This document shows, piece after piece, positions 18,004 to 25,843 of a stretch of DNA of 54,362 nucleotides; positions within the stretch are counted from its first letter, which is position 1, and each line of letters begins with the position of its first letter. This DNA is from Acidiphilium sp. PA (lineage in GTDB: Bacteria; Pseudomonadota; Alphaproteobacteria; Acetobacterales; Acetobacteraceae). The translations under genes and the position numbers were made by a program. The DNA is taken from the NCBI RefSeq assembly GCF_026191915.1, contig NZ_JAIMBY010000020.1, positions 1 through 54,362 of the forward strand, written 5' to 3'. Under the pieces are notes generated by a model, which worked only from the letters and a program-made list of their open reading frames with translations, searched no databases and was not told the origin of the DNA.

Positions 18004-19221
18004 TTACGAGAAACTGGCATTGCGACGACGTGTACCAAAGAGTTCTTCATAGCGATCGCGGACGGCGGGGCCGGTCAGATAGTCAGCATCGATGCCAAGC
18101 AGGGCGCTGATCCTGCGGCGGATGCTTGCGAGCATCTCCGCGTCTTCACGGGTCGGCACGATGGTCGGCAAGCCTTTCACGTAGAGCAGATGACGGGGCA
18201 GCCGTGCCTCCAATTGCATCCGCTCGTGGGCAGCGAGCCGGGCCCGCGTCACCGCACGTCGCATATCAGCGTCGAGCAGATGCGGCGCGGTGTCGGCAAG
18301 CCAGCGGTTTCCCTGAAACGCAAAGGTCGATCGGGCTTCGAGATCGACCATGGCGCGGTAGATGTCATGGTTATCCGGGCAGGAGGCGGCGGCCCGGAGA
18401 TCACCGATCGAACTCATGATGCAGAACACGCACGACACGCGGGTCGAGCCGTAGACCGCATAGGCTTCATGGGTCAGACTGGCCGCCACGATGGTCCGCC
18501 AGACGTGCTCGATCGGCCATTCGATGATCGGGTTCCAGACCAGGGCCTCGCGGCGTCTCGTGGCGAGGTTGCTATCGATTGCGCAGACCGGCTTGGCCCG
18601 GCGGGTGGCGCTTTCTTCTCGCCTGATCCCGGTCACGTTCAGGATCGGGCGACCGGGGAAACGTTTGGCCAGCGCCGAAGCGATCACCTTGGTTTTTGCC
18701 TCCGAAGTACAGAACCGCATCGACGGCGTGCTCCAGGGCAGGATCACCTGCACACATTCGAGGGCGGCATAGCGGGCGACGTTGTTGGCCCAGCGCCCAT
18801 TCCACCGGTGCAGCAGATCCCCGGCCTGTCGGCGCACGATGACAAGTTCCCAGCCGATTCGCTCGGCAAGGCGCTGGCAGGACGGGAGACTGTCGCGCCA
18901 CTCCATCCGGCCAAGATCGGCATGGATCAGGATGCGCGGTCCGGTATGGCCGATCACGCTCAGGTGCCGATCCACCGCGATGGCGACCGCGCAGGAATCC
19001 TTGCCGCCACTCACCCCGATTGCGACGGCAGCTTCGTTAGCCAGCAGACGCATGACCTCTGATGTGAGCGCAATCGGCGGGAACGCCGCGTCCAAACCAG
19101 CGCCCGCGTTGCCGTCGATATCGAGGGCCATAATCCCTTGCCGGCGTCTGGTGGGCAGGGGAACGCATCGTTTGCTGTCTCCCCTGCCCTGCTCCGCGCT
19201 TGCGGAGCAAAACGCGTCCAT
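18004..19221 (-). CDS. PAPS-reductase-like PP-loop ATPase, copy 1
   Basis: 405 aa from the ATG at 19221, which overlaps the upstream ArdC stop (TGATG); a GTG one codon earlier is an alternative. PP-loop SGGKDS (about residue 75) binds ATP. Cysteines at RFCTSEAKT and in a C-x2-C-x13-C set (SCVFCIMSS ... AASC) could hold a 4Fe-4S cluster, as in DndC-type proteins. The family includes phage/plasmid PAPS-reductase homologues such as IbrA, which often pair with ParB-like proteins; a ParB-like gene is present at 6108. True sulfate assimilation is unlikely in this context. Paralogue of 23346-24569, differing mainly in the last 15 residues. Confidence 0.82.
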   Translation of the reverse strand: MDAFCSASAEQGRGDSKRCVPLPTRRRQGIMALDIDGNAGAGLDAAFPPIALTSEVMRLLANEAAVAIGVSGGKDSCAVAIAVDRHLSVIGHTGPRILIHADLGRMEWRDSLPSCQRLAERIGWELVIVRRQAGDLLHRWNGRWANNVARYAALECVQVILPWSTPSMRFCTSEAKTKVIASALAKRFPGRPILNVTGIRREESATRRAKPVCAIDSNLATRRREALVWNPIIEWPIEHVWRTIVAASLTHEAYAVYGSTRVSCVFCIMSSIGDLRAAASCPDNHDIYRAMVDLEARSTFAFQGNRWLADTAPHLLDADMRRAVTRARLAAHERMQLEARLPRHLLYVKGLPTIVPTREDAEMLASIRRRISALLGIDADYLTGPAVRDRYEELFGTRRRNASFS

Positions 19222-19725
19222 CACGCAGCCGTCGCAACAGATGAGGCCTCGTCGCCGGCGTCGTCCACCGCCTCTCCCGGATCGACGTCGTTGTCATCGT
19301 CTCCCGCGCCCGGTCCCACTGCCGCTGCCGCTCGCACCGCAGCGGCGTAGTCGGGATGAAAGCCGAGGATATAATCGGCCGCGCGCGGTGCATCGGCCGC
19401 CGCGCGGAAGATCGCCTTCCTGTCGGACCTGATGACGGTCATCCAATCGGCAAGGTAGCTGGCAGTATTCTCGATCTCGGCCTGCACGCCGACCACGGTG
19501 CAGATGTTCACCGAGGCGATCTAGACCATGAGTTCCTCGAACGCATAGGCCGCCGAGCCAAATCGCCCGCTTTGGCTCAGGTCGAGCCGGGGTACCGCGT
19601 ATACATAATGGGCGAGTTCGTGGAACGCAGTATCGGCGAACGCCGCATCACTCCTGAACGCACCTTTCGGTGGCAGGTAGACGCAGTTCCGTGACGGGAC
19701 GAAACAGGCTTGCGAGCCGCCGTAG
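19221..19725 (-). pseudogene. ArdC remnant, copy 1: 5'-truncated with an amber codon
   Basis: Aligns with the C-terminal half of the intact ArdC at 24569-25624. It keeps the peptidase HELAHY motif and the GRFGSAAYAFEEL region, then hits TAG at 19521-19523 exactly where the intact copy has TCG, and continues in the same frame (IASVNICTVVG) to the end. Similarity to the intact copy ends near 19725, inside YGGSQACF, next to an IS66-like remnant. The gene is dead by both truncation and nonsense. Confidence 0.85.
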
Positions 19726-20046
19726 ACGCCGTCATGGCGCTCGCCCCGATCCAACCGTCACGGCAGACGATCACGCCGACGATACGGCAAGGTTCGTGAT
19801 CATCTGTTCCCCTTTCTCGACCACCCCGCGGTCGCTGCCGACAACAACGGATCGGAACGCGAACTTCGGCCCACCGCGACATATCGCAAGGTCACCGGAG
19901 GGTTCCGGTCCAACTGGGGCGCCGATTTCCTCGCCAACGTCCGATCCGTCGTCGGCACCGCCGCACGGCACGGCGTTGATGCCTATACCGCCATCAAAAA
20001 CGCCGTCACCGGAGCATCGATGCCGATCGACCTCCTGCCGGATTGA
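19726..20046 (+). pseudogene. IS66-family transposase C-terminal remnant
   Basis: A frame without a start codon reads YGKVRDHLFPFLDHPAV, then NNGSERELRPTATYRKVTGG and FRSNWGADFLANVRSVVGTA to a TGA at 20044-20046. This is the C-terminal catalytic-domain end of IS66-type transposases, including the NNxxER motif with the final DDE glutamate. Its left edge coincides with the point where ArdC copy 1 is cut, so an IS-associated deletion removed the starts of both genes. Confidence 0.75.
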
Positions 20047-20406
20047 GCGGATACCAGGAGGCGAATTCGCGGGGGATGAGGAGGCGGAGGAAGGCGTGGT
20101 GCTGGTCCCACGGCGCCGGGGTTTCGGGTGGGGTGGGGAAGAGTAAGGGACGTGAGGCGCGCGCGGGTGCGGGCGGGGAGCCTGATCTGGTTGCCGCGTT
20201 GGCAGCCATCGGACCTGAGGCCGCAGATGATGGCGGCGAGGCGGTCGGTCAGAGATGGGCGAGGCGATGCTTCTGGCAGGGGAGAATATCAGCATGGGGG
20301 GTGGGGCGTGAGAAAGGGGGCTTGTCGTTCGATTGGTGATTTTCGGATTTTCGGGGTGGGTGTAAGAGTGACGGGGCCGAATTCGGCTCTTTTGTGGATG
20401 GATGTG
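20047..20406. other. Gap between IS66 remnant and Sel1 gene
   Basis: G-rich sequence with no gene I can support. A minus-strand frame at 20006-20209 includes WDQHHAFLRLLIPREF but has no clear RBS and overlaps the IS66 remnant. The right part must contain the promoter of the Sel1 gene; no clear boxes are seen. Confidence 0.4.
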
Positions 20407-21216
20407 ATGATGAAGCCCTTGGCGTTCGGCGGTGCGGCGGTGGGGATAGTGGTTTTGGCGGCAATCGGGGCCGGTTGGGCGTCGGCGGATAATGGCAGTC
20501 TGCCGACGACCGATCTGAAGCGCGAGGCGGCTTCGGGGCAGGCGGGGGCGGCTTATACGCTGGGGATGCGGTATTACGACGTCGACGGGCACAAGCCGGA
20601 TTATAAGAAGGCGGCGCACTGGCTTACGGTCGCCGCCAAGGCGGGGGATGCGCGGGCGCAGGCGCAGCTCGCTTACTTGTATCAGGAAGGATATGGGGTT
20701 TCGCGCGATTATGCGTTTGCGCGGCATTGGGCCGGACAGGCGGCGGCGCAGGGTGATGGCTCGGCGATGGATTTACTTGGCGATCTTTACCTGCATGGGC
20801 TGGGGGTGAAACGGGATTACGTCACCGCACGTTCATGGTTCGAGAAAAGCGCGGCTAAGGGCAATTCAGCGGGGCAGGCCAATCTCGGATGGATATATTT
20901 CTACGGTCTCGGCGTTCCGAAGGACTGCAAGAGGGCCGTAGGCGACTACCGCGACTCGATCCGACAGAGCGATCCTTCTGGCGAGAATAACCTGGCCGTC
21001 GCATATTTCTTCGGATGCGGAGTACCGCAGAACAATACGGCCTCGCTGAAATGGGCGCTGATCGCCGACCGGTCGATCACCGCTAAACCAGGACTGTTGA
21101 CCGAAGGAAACAAGGCGCGGATCGCGCGAAACATTGTTAATCTCGAGCAGCGGATGACGGCGTCGGAGATCGCGACGGCGAAGGACGAGGCGGCAAAGTG
21201 GAAGCCCGGCGACTAG
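20407..21216 (+). CDS. Secreted Sel1-repeat (SLR/TPR-like) protein
   Basis: 269 aa if the ATG at 20407 is used; ATGs at 20398 and 20410 are equally possible, and the longer frame from 20128 is unlikely. A signal peptide (LAFGGAAVGIVVLAAIG) ends near WASA. At least four Sel1 repeats follow, each with the A-xxLGxxYxxG-xGVxxDYxxAxxWxxxAA pattern (about residues 45-190). Sel1 proteins act as scaffolds in envelope or signalling complexes. It is convergent with the LysM gene, with 4 bases between the two stops. Confidence 0.82.
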   Translation: MMKPLAFGGAAVGIVVLAAIGAGWASADNGSLPTTDLKREAASGQAGAAYTLGMRYYDVDGHKPDYKKAAHWLTVAAKAGDARAQAQLAYLYQEGYGVSRDYAFARHWAGQAAAQGDGSAMDLLGDLYLHGLGVKRDYVTARSWFEKSAAKGNSAGQANLGWIYFYGLGVPKDCKRAVGDYRDSIRQSDPSGENNLAVAYFFGCGVPQNNTASLKWALIADRSITAKPGLLTEGNKARIARNIVNLEQRMTASEIATAKDEAAKWKPGD

Positions 21217-21220
21217 ACGG

Positions 21221-22291
21221 CTAGGCTACCACCGCCAGAGCCAGCCATTCGGGGTTGGCGATGATGAATGCCAATATTCCGCCGATCATGGTTCCTCCGA
21301 CGAGCGGAGCTACGCCGCTTGGCTTGACTTTCGGCCAGCTGAAATGGTGCGGGTTAGATGCGATCAGCGAATGTCTCTGGCGGGGAATCATCCCTACGCT
21401 GCGAGGTGCCGCGCTTGCGATCGTTGTCGTCGGTTTGGATGGGATGGAGCCAACGTTTCTGGAGATTGGGCTATTTGTCGAGTTAGGGGTTCCGCCTGTC
21501 TCTTTCGGTTTGATGGTGATTTCGGCGCTGGCGGAGGCGACGAAATCGTAGCCTTGGAAGCAGCCGTGGATGAGTTTCCAGGTGAGGACGAATTTGGGGC
21601 CTTCGGCGTCGTTTTCGACGGCGATTTCGGGGATGGGGCCGTGGCCGGCTCGGGTGAGGTCGCAGGCGAAGGCGGGGTGTTTGTCGCCGGGTTTCCAGGC
21701 GACGGAGGGTTTGGTGGCGAAATCGCCGAAGGCGTTGTTTGCCTTGAACTCGTGGGCGAGCATGGCGCCGTGGTTGCTGAGGGTGATCAGGGCGGTATCG
21801 TGAACGGGCTGCATGATCGCGTTGCCGGACCATTTGATTTCGGCGGTGAAGCCCGGGGCGACGTAGGTGGTGGGGGGCAGGTCGTCGAAATCGTATTCGA
21901 AGGCGAGGAAGGGTTTGAAGCCGAGATAGGCGGCGGGGTTGGCGCGTTTGTTGCGCGCGACCTGGGCGGGTGACAGGACGAGAGGTTCGGCGGTGAAGGC
22001 GGGGGTGGCGGGTTTGCCGGCGGCGCGGGCATCGGCGCGGCGGATGGCGGCGGCGAGTTTCGGGGCGTTGAGGATGGGACGCAGCAGCGTCACGTCGAGG
22101 TCGGGCAGAAGGATTTTCTGGCCCGGGTAGATCAGGTTGGGGTCGGTGATGAAGCCCGCGTGCTGGATGTGGTTGGCGGCCGCCCAGTTGTTGAAGCTGT
22201 AGAGGCTGGGCCAGAACAGGGCATCGTCATAGCGGGATCTGGCGATGTTCCACAGACAGTCGCCCTTTTTGACCGTATAGGTTTCGAACAT
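21221..22291 (-). CDS. LysM-domain protein with C-terminal membrane segment
   Basis: 356 aa. It opens with a LysM module (YTVKKGDCLWNIARSRYDDA ... IYPGQKILLP, residues about 5-65), unusual in lacking a signal peptide before it. A beta-rich middle domain of unknown family (about 120-260) follows, then a Ser/Thr/Pro linker and a C-terminal hydrophobic segment (GGTMIGGILAFIIANPEWLA). The LysM-first, no-signal layout is seen in phage- or secretion-associated LysM proteins. Function unknown. Confidence 0.75.
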   Translation of the reverse strand: MFETYTVKKGDCLWNIARSRYDDALFWPSLYSFNNWAAANHIQHAGFITDPNLIYPGQKILLPDLDVTLLRPILNAPKLAAAIRRADARAAGKPATPAFTAEPLVLSPAQVARNKRANPAAYLGFKPFLAFEYDFDDLPPTTYVAPGFTAEIKWSGNAIMQPVHDTALITLSNHGAMLAHEFKANNAFGDFATKPSVAWKPGDKHPAFACDLTRAGHGPIPEIAVENDAEGPKFVLTWKLIHGCFQGYDFVASASAEITIKPKETGGTPNSTNSPISRNVGSIPSKPTTTIASAAPRSVGMIPRQRHSLIASNPHHFSWPKVKPSGVAPLVGGTMIGGILAFIIANPEWLALAVVA

Positions 22292-22317
22292 GGTGTGCTC
22301 CGCCGCTGACGGCGGGA

Positions 22318-22575
22318 ATGTCTCATTATTGGTCGGGATTGTCGATGGTGGGGGTTATGGACATCGAGGATTGGGTTGCGGCTTCGGTTGCGTATCTGGC
22401 GTCGGGGACGGCGATGGAAGCGCTGGCGATGAGTCCGTATCGTCAGGTTGAATTGGAACAATCAAGAGCCGCGCTGCCTGTCAGCGAAGCGGTGCCGACT
22501 CCTGCAGATGATCCTGCCGCCCCTGCGATCGCGGCAAAGACCGCAGCTAAACCTGAGGCCAAGGCAGAGCTGTAG
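22318..22575 (+). CDS. Small hypothetical protein
   Basis: 85 aa at most; ATGs at 22345 and 22357 (after GGGGG) are alternatives. A short ordered N-terminus (MDIEDWVAASVAYLASGTAMEALAM) is followed by an Ala/Pro/Lys low-complexity tail. It is divergent from the LysM gene. No family recognised; it may not be translated. Confidence 0.4.
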   Translation: MSHYWSGLSMVGVMDIEDWVAASVAYLASGTAMEALAMSPYRQVELEQSRAALPVSEAVPTPADDPAAPAIAAKTAAKPEAKAEL

Positions 22576-22626
22576 AAAAAGCCGATCATCAAGCAGGGTA
22601 AAGTCAAGATCTGACCCGTCGTCGTC

Positions 22627-22935
22627 TTATCGGATTTCCTCGGTTTCGGATTGTCCTTCGGCAAGCCATTCCTTGACCTTGAGGTCCGTGTCGATCAGGG
22701 CGAACGGCCCCCCATCATCTGCGGTATCGACCGTGGCCCGGAAAGCCACGGTCCATTGCGGCAGGTCCTCCGCCGGCGTCATCACCGCACCGACAGCAAG
22801 GCAATGATAGGCCCCGATCGCTTCGGCGATCGTGTCGAGAAACATTCGGTAGCGTGGTTCCTCGTGCTGCGGGGCGTCTGTCACAATGCCGGTGATGATG
22901 GCTGCGAGTTCAACGTCGGTTGCGATTTTTGCCAT
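22627..22935 (-). CDS. Small conserved hypothetical protein
   Basis: 102 aa from the ATG at 22935 with AAAGGAAA upstream. A predicted alpha/beta protein: VELAAIITGIVTDA, YRMFLDTIAEAIGAY, then acidic DTADDGGPFALIDTDLKVKEWL. No family recognised. It is the last gene of the ArdC / PAPS-reductase / 113-aa / 102-aa operon. Confidence 0.65.
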   Translation of the reverse strand: MAKIATDVELAAIITGIVTDAPQHEEPRYRMFLDTIAEAIGAYHCLAVGAVMTPAEDLPQWTVAFRATVDTADDGGPFALIDTDLKVKEWLAEGQSETEEIR

Positions 22936-22949
22936 GTCGGGATTTCCTT

Positions 22950-23291
22950 TCAGGAACCGATTTCGATGATGTTCTGCTCCGTGATCCGGATGCGTGGTGC
23001 TCGGTCGGGCCGGGGACGCTTCACCGGGTGGGTTCGGAACTCCCGGACCGACCAGGTAATCGCGGTGCGGTTCTCGACCAGGCTCGCACCCAATCGCGAG
23101 AGATACTCTTGCGCTCCCGCCAGATTGGCGCAGGCCCGGATGCACCGGATTGTGTAGCCGGAGCGGGGTTTCGGAATCTCTGCCCACACGCCTATCAGCG
23201 GCAGACCTTTGGCGGGGCGACGTGTTCGGACCTGCGGTTTGAGATTCTCGATGTCAGAGACGCCGAGGTCGTCGTCATCGGTGCCGGTCAT
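22950..23291 (-). CDS. Small conserved hypothetical protein
   Basis: 113 aa with GGAACTCC before the ATG. It has an acidic N-terminus, then a basic domain (VRTRRPAKGLPLIGVWAEIP; GYTIRCIRACANLAGAQEYL). It lies 54 bases after the PAPS-reductase-like gene and before the 102-aa gene. The left copy of the duplicated segment lacks both genes. No family recognised. Confidence 0.65.
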   Translation of the reverse strand: MTGTDDDDLGVSDIENLKPQVRTRRPAKGLPLIGVWAEIPKPRSGYTIRCIRACANLAGAQEYLSRLGASLVENRTAITWSVREFRTHPVKRPRPDRAPRIRITEQNIIEIGS

Positions 23292-23345
23292 GGCCGGAGT
23301 TCCTTTCGATCAGAGGGTTGATGTGGATCCTGAAGCCGGTGGTGG

Positions 23346-24569
23346 TCAGGTTCCGGCGGGCCGATCGGGCTTCGCGGCAATCAGGTCGCCATACCGGTCG
23401 CGGACGGCGGAGCCGGTCAGGTAGTCGGCGTCGATGTCGAGCAGCGTGCTGATCCTGCGGCGGATGCTTGCGAGCATCTCCGCGTCTTCATGGGACGGCA
23501 CGGTGGTCGGCCAGCCTTTGACGTAGAGGAGATAACGGGGCAGCCGTGCTTCGATGCGCATCCGCTCGTGGGCAGCGAGCCGGGCCCGCATCACCGCACG
23601 TCGCATATCGGCGTCGAGCAGATGCGGCGCGGTATCGGCCAGCCAGCGGCTTCCCTGAAAAGCAAAGGTCGAGCGGGCTTCGAGATCGACCATGGCGCGA
23701 TAGATTTCGTGGTTCTCCGGGCAGGAGGCGGCGGCCCGGAGATCACCGATCGAACTCATGTTGCAGAACACGCACGACACGCGGGTCGAGCCGTACACGG
23801 CATAGGCCTCGTGGGTCAGACCGGCCTCGCTGATGGTCCGCCAGATCTGCTCGATCGGCCATTCGATGATCGGGTTCCAGACGAAAACCTCGCGGGTTCG
23901 GGTCGTGAGGTTGGTATCGATCGCGCTGATTGGCTTGCCGCGCCGGTTTGCACTCTCCTGCCGTCTGATCCCGGTGATGTTGAGGATCGGGCGATCGGGG
24001 AAGCGTTTGGCCAGCGCCGAAGCGATGATCCTTGTTTTCATTTCGGAGGTGCAGAACCGCATCGAGGGTGTGCTCCAGGGAAGGATCACCTGCACGCATT
24101 CGAGCGCGGCATAGCGGGCGACGTTGTTGGCCCAACGCCCGTTCCACCGGTGCAGCAGATCCCCGGCCTGTCGGCGTACGATAACCAGTTCCCAGCCGAC
24201 CCGCTCGGCGAGGCGCTGGCAGGCGGCGAGACTGTCGCGCCATTCCACCCGGCCGAGATCGGCGTGGATCAGGATGCGCGGACCCGCGTGGCCGATCGCT
24301 TCCAGATGACGATCTACCGCGATGGCGACCGCGCAGGAATCCTTGCCACCGCTCACGCCGATTGCAACGGCGGCATCAGCGGCCAGCAGACGCGCGACTT
24401 CCGGGGTCAACGCGATCGGCGGGCATTCGGAATCGCAGCCGGTGCCGGCGGAAGTGTTGGCAACGGTGTCGAGCGGGAGCGTCCCTTGCCGGCTTTTGGT
24501 GAGCGGGAGGGCGGATCGTCCGCTGTCCCCCCTGCCCGGCTCCGCGCTTGCGGAGTACGGCAGATCCAT
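23346..24569 (-). CDS. PAPS-reductase-like PP-loop ATPase, copy 2
   Basis: 407 aa from the ATG at 24569 (TGATG overlap with ArdC; GTG at 24572 also possible). It has the same SGGKDS loop, RFCTSEMKT and CVFC ... SC cysteines as copy 1, and near-identical sequence over the central 330 residues. The ends diverge: this copy finishes RYGDLIAAKPDRPAGT. Because this copy keeps intact ArdC upstream and two small genes downstream, it is probably the functional one. The likely activity is ATP-dependent adenylation/thiolation chemistry on a nucleic acid or small thiol; the substrate cannot be read from sequence. Confidence 0.82.
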   Translation of the reverse strand: MDLPYSASAEPGRGDSGRSALPLTKSRQGTLPLDTVANTSAGTGCDSECPPIALTPEVARLLAADAAVAIGVSGGKDSCAVAIAVDRHLEAIGHAGPRILIHADLGRVEWRDSLAACQRLAERVGWELVIVRRQAGDLLHRWNGRWANNVARYAALECVQVILPWSTPSMRFCTSEMKTRIIASALAKRFPDRPILNITGIRRQESANRRGKPISAIDTNLTTRTREVFVWNPIIEWPIEQIWRTISEAGLTHEAYAVYGSTRVSCVFCNMSSIGDLRAAASCPENHEIYRAMVDLEARSTFAFQGSRWLADTAPHLLDADMRRAVMRARLAAHERMRIEARLPRYLLYVKGWPTTVPSHEDAEMLASIRRRISTLLDIDADYLTGSAVRDRYGDLIAAKPDRPAGT

Positions 24570-25624
24570 CACGAAGCGGTGGCGAGAGGTTCGGAAACAG
24601 GCCTAGCCTGGTCGTCGAACTCGTCGAGCGTGTCTCCCGGATCGCCGTCGCCGTCCTGCTCTCCCGCGCCGGCTTCGTTGGCCGCTCGCACCGCAGCCGC
24701 AAGGTCGGGATGAAAGCCGAGGATGTAATCGGCCACGCGCTGTGCATCGGCCGCCGCGCGGAAGATCGCCTTCCTATCGGACCTGATGACGGTCATCCAG
24801 TCGGCCAGGTAGCTCGCGGTGTTCTCGATCTCGGCTTCGACGCCGACTACGGTGCAGATGTTCACCGAGGCGATCGACACCACCAGTTCCTCGAACGCAT
24901 AAGCCGCTGAGCCGAACCGACCACCCTGGCTGAGGTTCAGCCGAGGTGCCGCATAGGCATAATGGGAGAGTTCATGCAGCGCCGTATATGAGAAGGCTGC
25001 ATCGCTGCGGAACGCGCCCTTGGGCGGCAGGTAGATGCAGTCCCGTGATGGCACGAAGCACGCTTGCGAGCCGCCGTAGTGGATGGTGGCACCGCTGTTG
25101 TCGAGGATCGTCTGGACCGCCTCCGGCGTGCGCCACGGCTCGGCTGCGATTCCCGGTGGGTTATAGACGGGAATGCCGTCGATCTGGGTCGCATGAAAGA
25201 CGGTGGAGGCGCGCAGCATGAAGAACGGTCGTGCCCCCTCCCCTGCGGTCTCAGGAGAAACGAGACCCGTCTCCCCGTCCTCGCCGCCCCGCCGCTGGAG
25301 CTTGCGGTAGAACACGACGGTGGTGCCGCGTTCGCCCTTGCGGACCTGCCAGCCACGGGCTTGCGCCTGCCGATATGAGCACCAGCGTGGATCGCCGTTG
25401 AACGCCGCGTCTTGCATCATGCCGAGCAGGAGGGTGTTGATCCCGCGATAGGCCCGCCCCGTCGTCGGGTTCATCGGCGCGCCGGCGAGGCCCTGATCCC
25501 AGCCGCGTTGCCACGGCAGCACGCCGCGTTCCAGAGCAGCGAGGATCTTGTCGGTCACCTCCTGGTAGATGTCGCGGGGATTGGGATTGGGTTTGCCGGA
25601 GCGCCGCCATTTTGGTTTGTTCAT
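24569..25624 (-). CDS. ardC: ArdC-family antirestriction protein with zincin domain
   Basis: 351 aa from the ATG at 25624, which directly abuts a hairpin holding AAGGAG. N-terminal ArdC ssDNA-binding domain (IYQEVTDKILAALERGVLPW, PTTGRAYRGINTLLLGMM, GERGTTVVFY; residues about 15-140). C-terminal metallopeptidase-like domain with HELSHYAY (HExxH) and GRFGSAAYAFEELVVSIAS. ArdC proteins protect incoming conjugative DNA from restriction. The protein ends in an acidic tail. The longer frame to 25801 runs through leader copy C and is rejected. Confidence 0.9.
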   Translation of the reverse strand: MNKPKWRRSGKPNPNPRDIYQEVTDKILAALERGVLPWQRGWDQGLAGAPMNPTTGRAYRGINTLLLGMMQDAAFNGDPRWCSYRQAQARGWQVRKGERGTTVVFYRKLQRRGGEDGETGLVSPETAGEGARPFFMLRASTVFHATQIDGIPVYNPPGIAAEPWRTPEAVQTILDNSGATIHYGGSQACFVPSRDCIYLPPKGAFRSDAAFSYTALHELSHYAYAAPRLNLSQGGRFGSAAYAFEELVVSIASVNICTVVGVEAEIENTASYLADWMTVIRSDRKAIFRAAADAQRVADYILGFHPDLAAAVRAANEAGAGEQDGDGDPGDTLDEFDDQARPVSEPLATAS

Positions 25625-25778
25625 CGGTGTTTCTCCTTTCCTGAAACACCGTTCGCCGGCCGCGTCGGGGCGGGCGGGGCAAGGGCGCGGGACGGGCCGC
25701 TTGGCCCGTCCCGCGGGAAACGCAGCCACGCGCAGCCGGCTCTGGCGCCGGCGAGCATGGCGAGGCCCTACCCCTTGC
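25625..25778 (-). ncRNA. Structured leader element, copy C, abutting the ardC start
   Basis: Closing stem GCAAGGG / CCCTTGC (25772-25778 with 25679-25685); CCTCGCCATGCTC box; P2 GCCGGC / GCCGGC; P3 a perfect 13-bp stem CGCGGGACGGGCC with loop AAGC; distal hairpin CGGTGTTTC / GAAACACCG (25625-25651), whose loop carries AGGAAAGGA and whose last base touches the ATG. The last hairpin would expose or hide the ribosome site. Confidence 0.6.
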
Positions 25779-25843
25779 GGCGCGCGACCCGCATGCGGCA
25801 TTGCTTCCCGCTCGCGGCGGAGATCGCTTTCATGTCTGCTGTC

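Noticed and set aside
18004-24569. A phosphorothioation (Dnd/Ssp) system
   Set aside because: Only a DndC-like PAPS-reductase fold is seen; cysteine desulfurase, DndB, DndD and DndE are absent from the window.
15511-25801. Conserved peptide-like frames across leader copies (for example GCAWLRFPR in two copies)
   Set aside because: Similarity is explained by conserved nucleotide structure; the frames shift or vanish in copies D and E. A leader peptide is not excluded, but is not supported.
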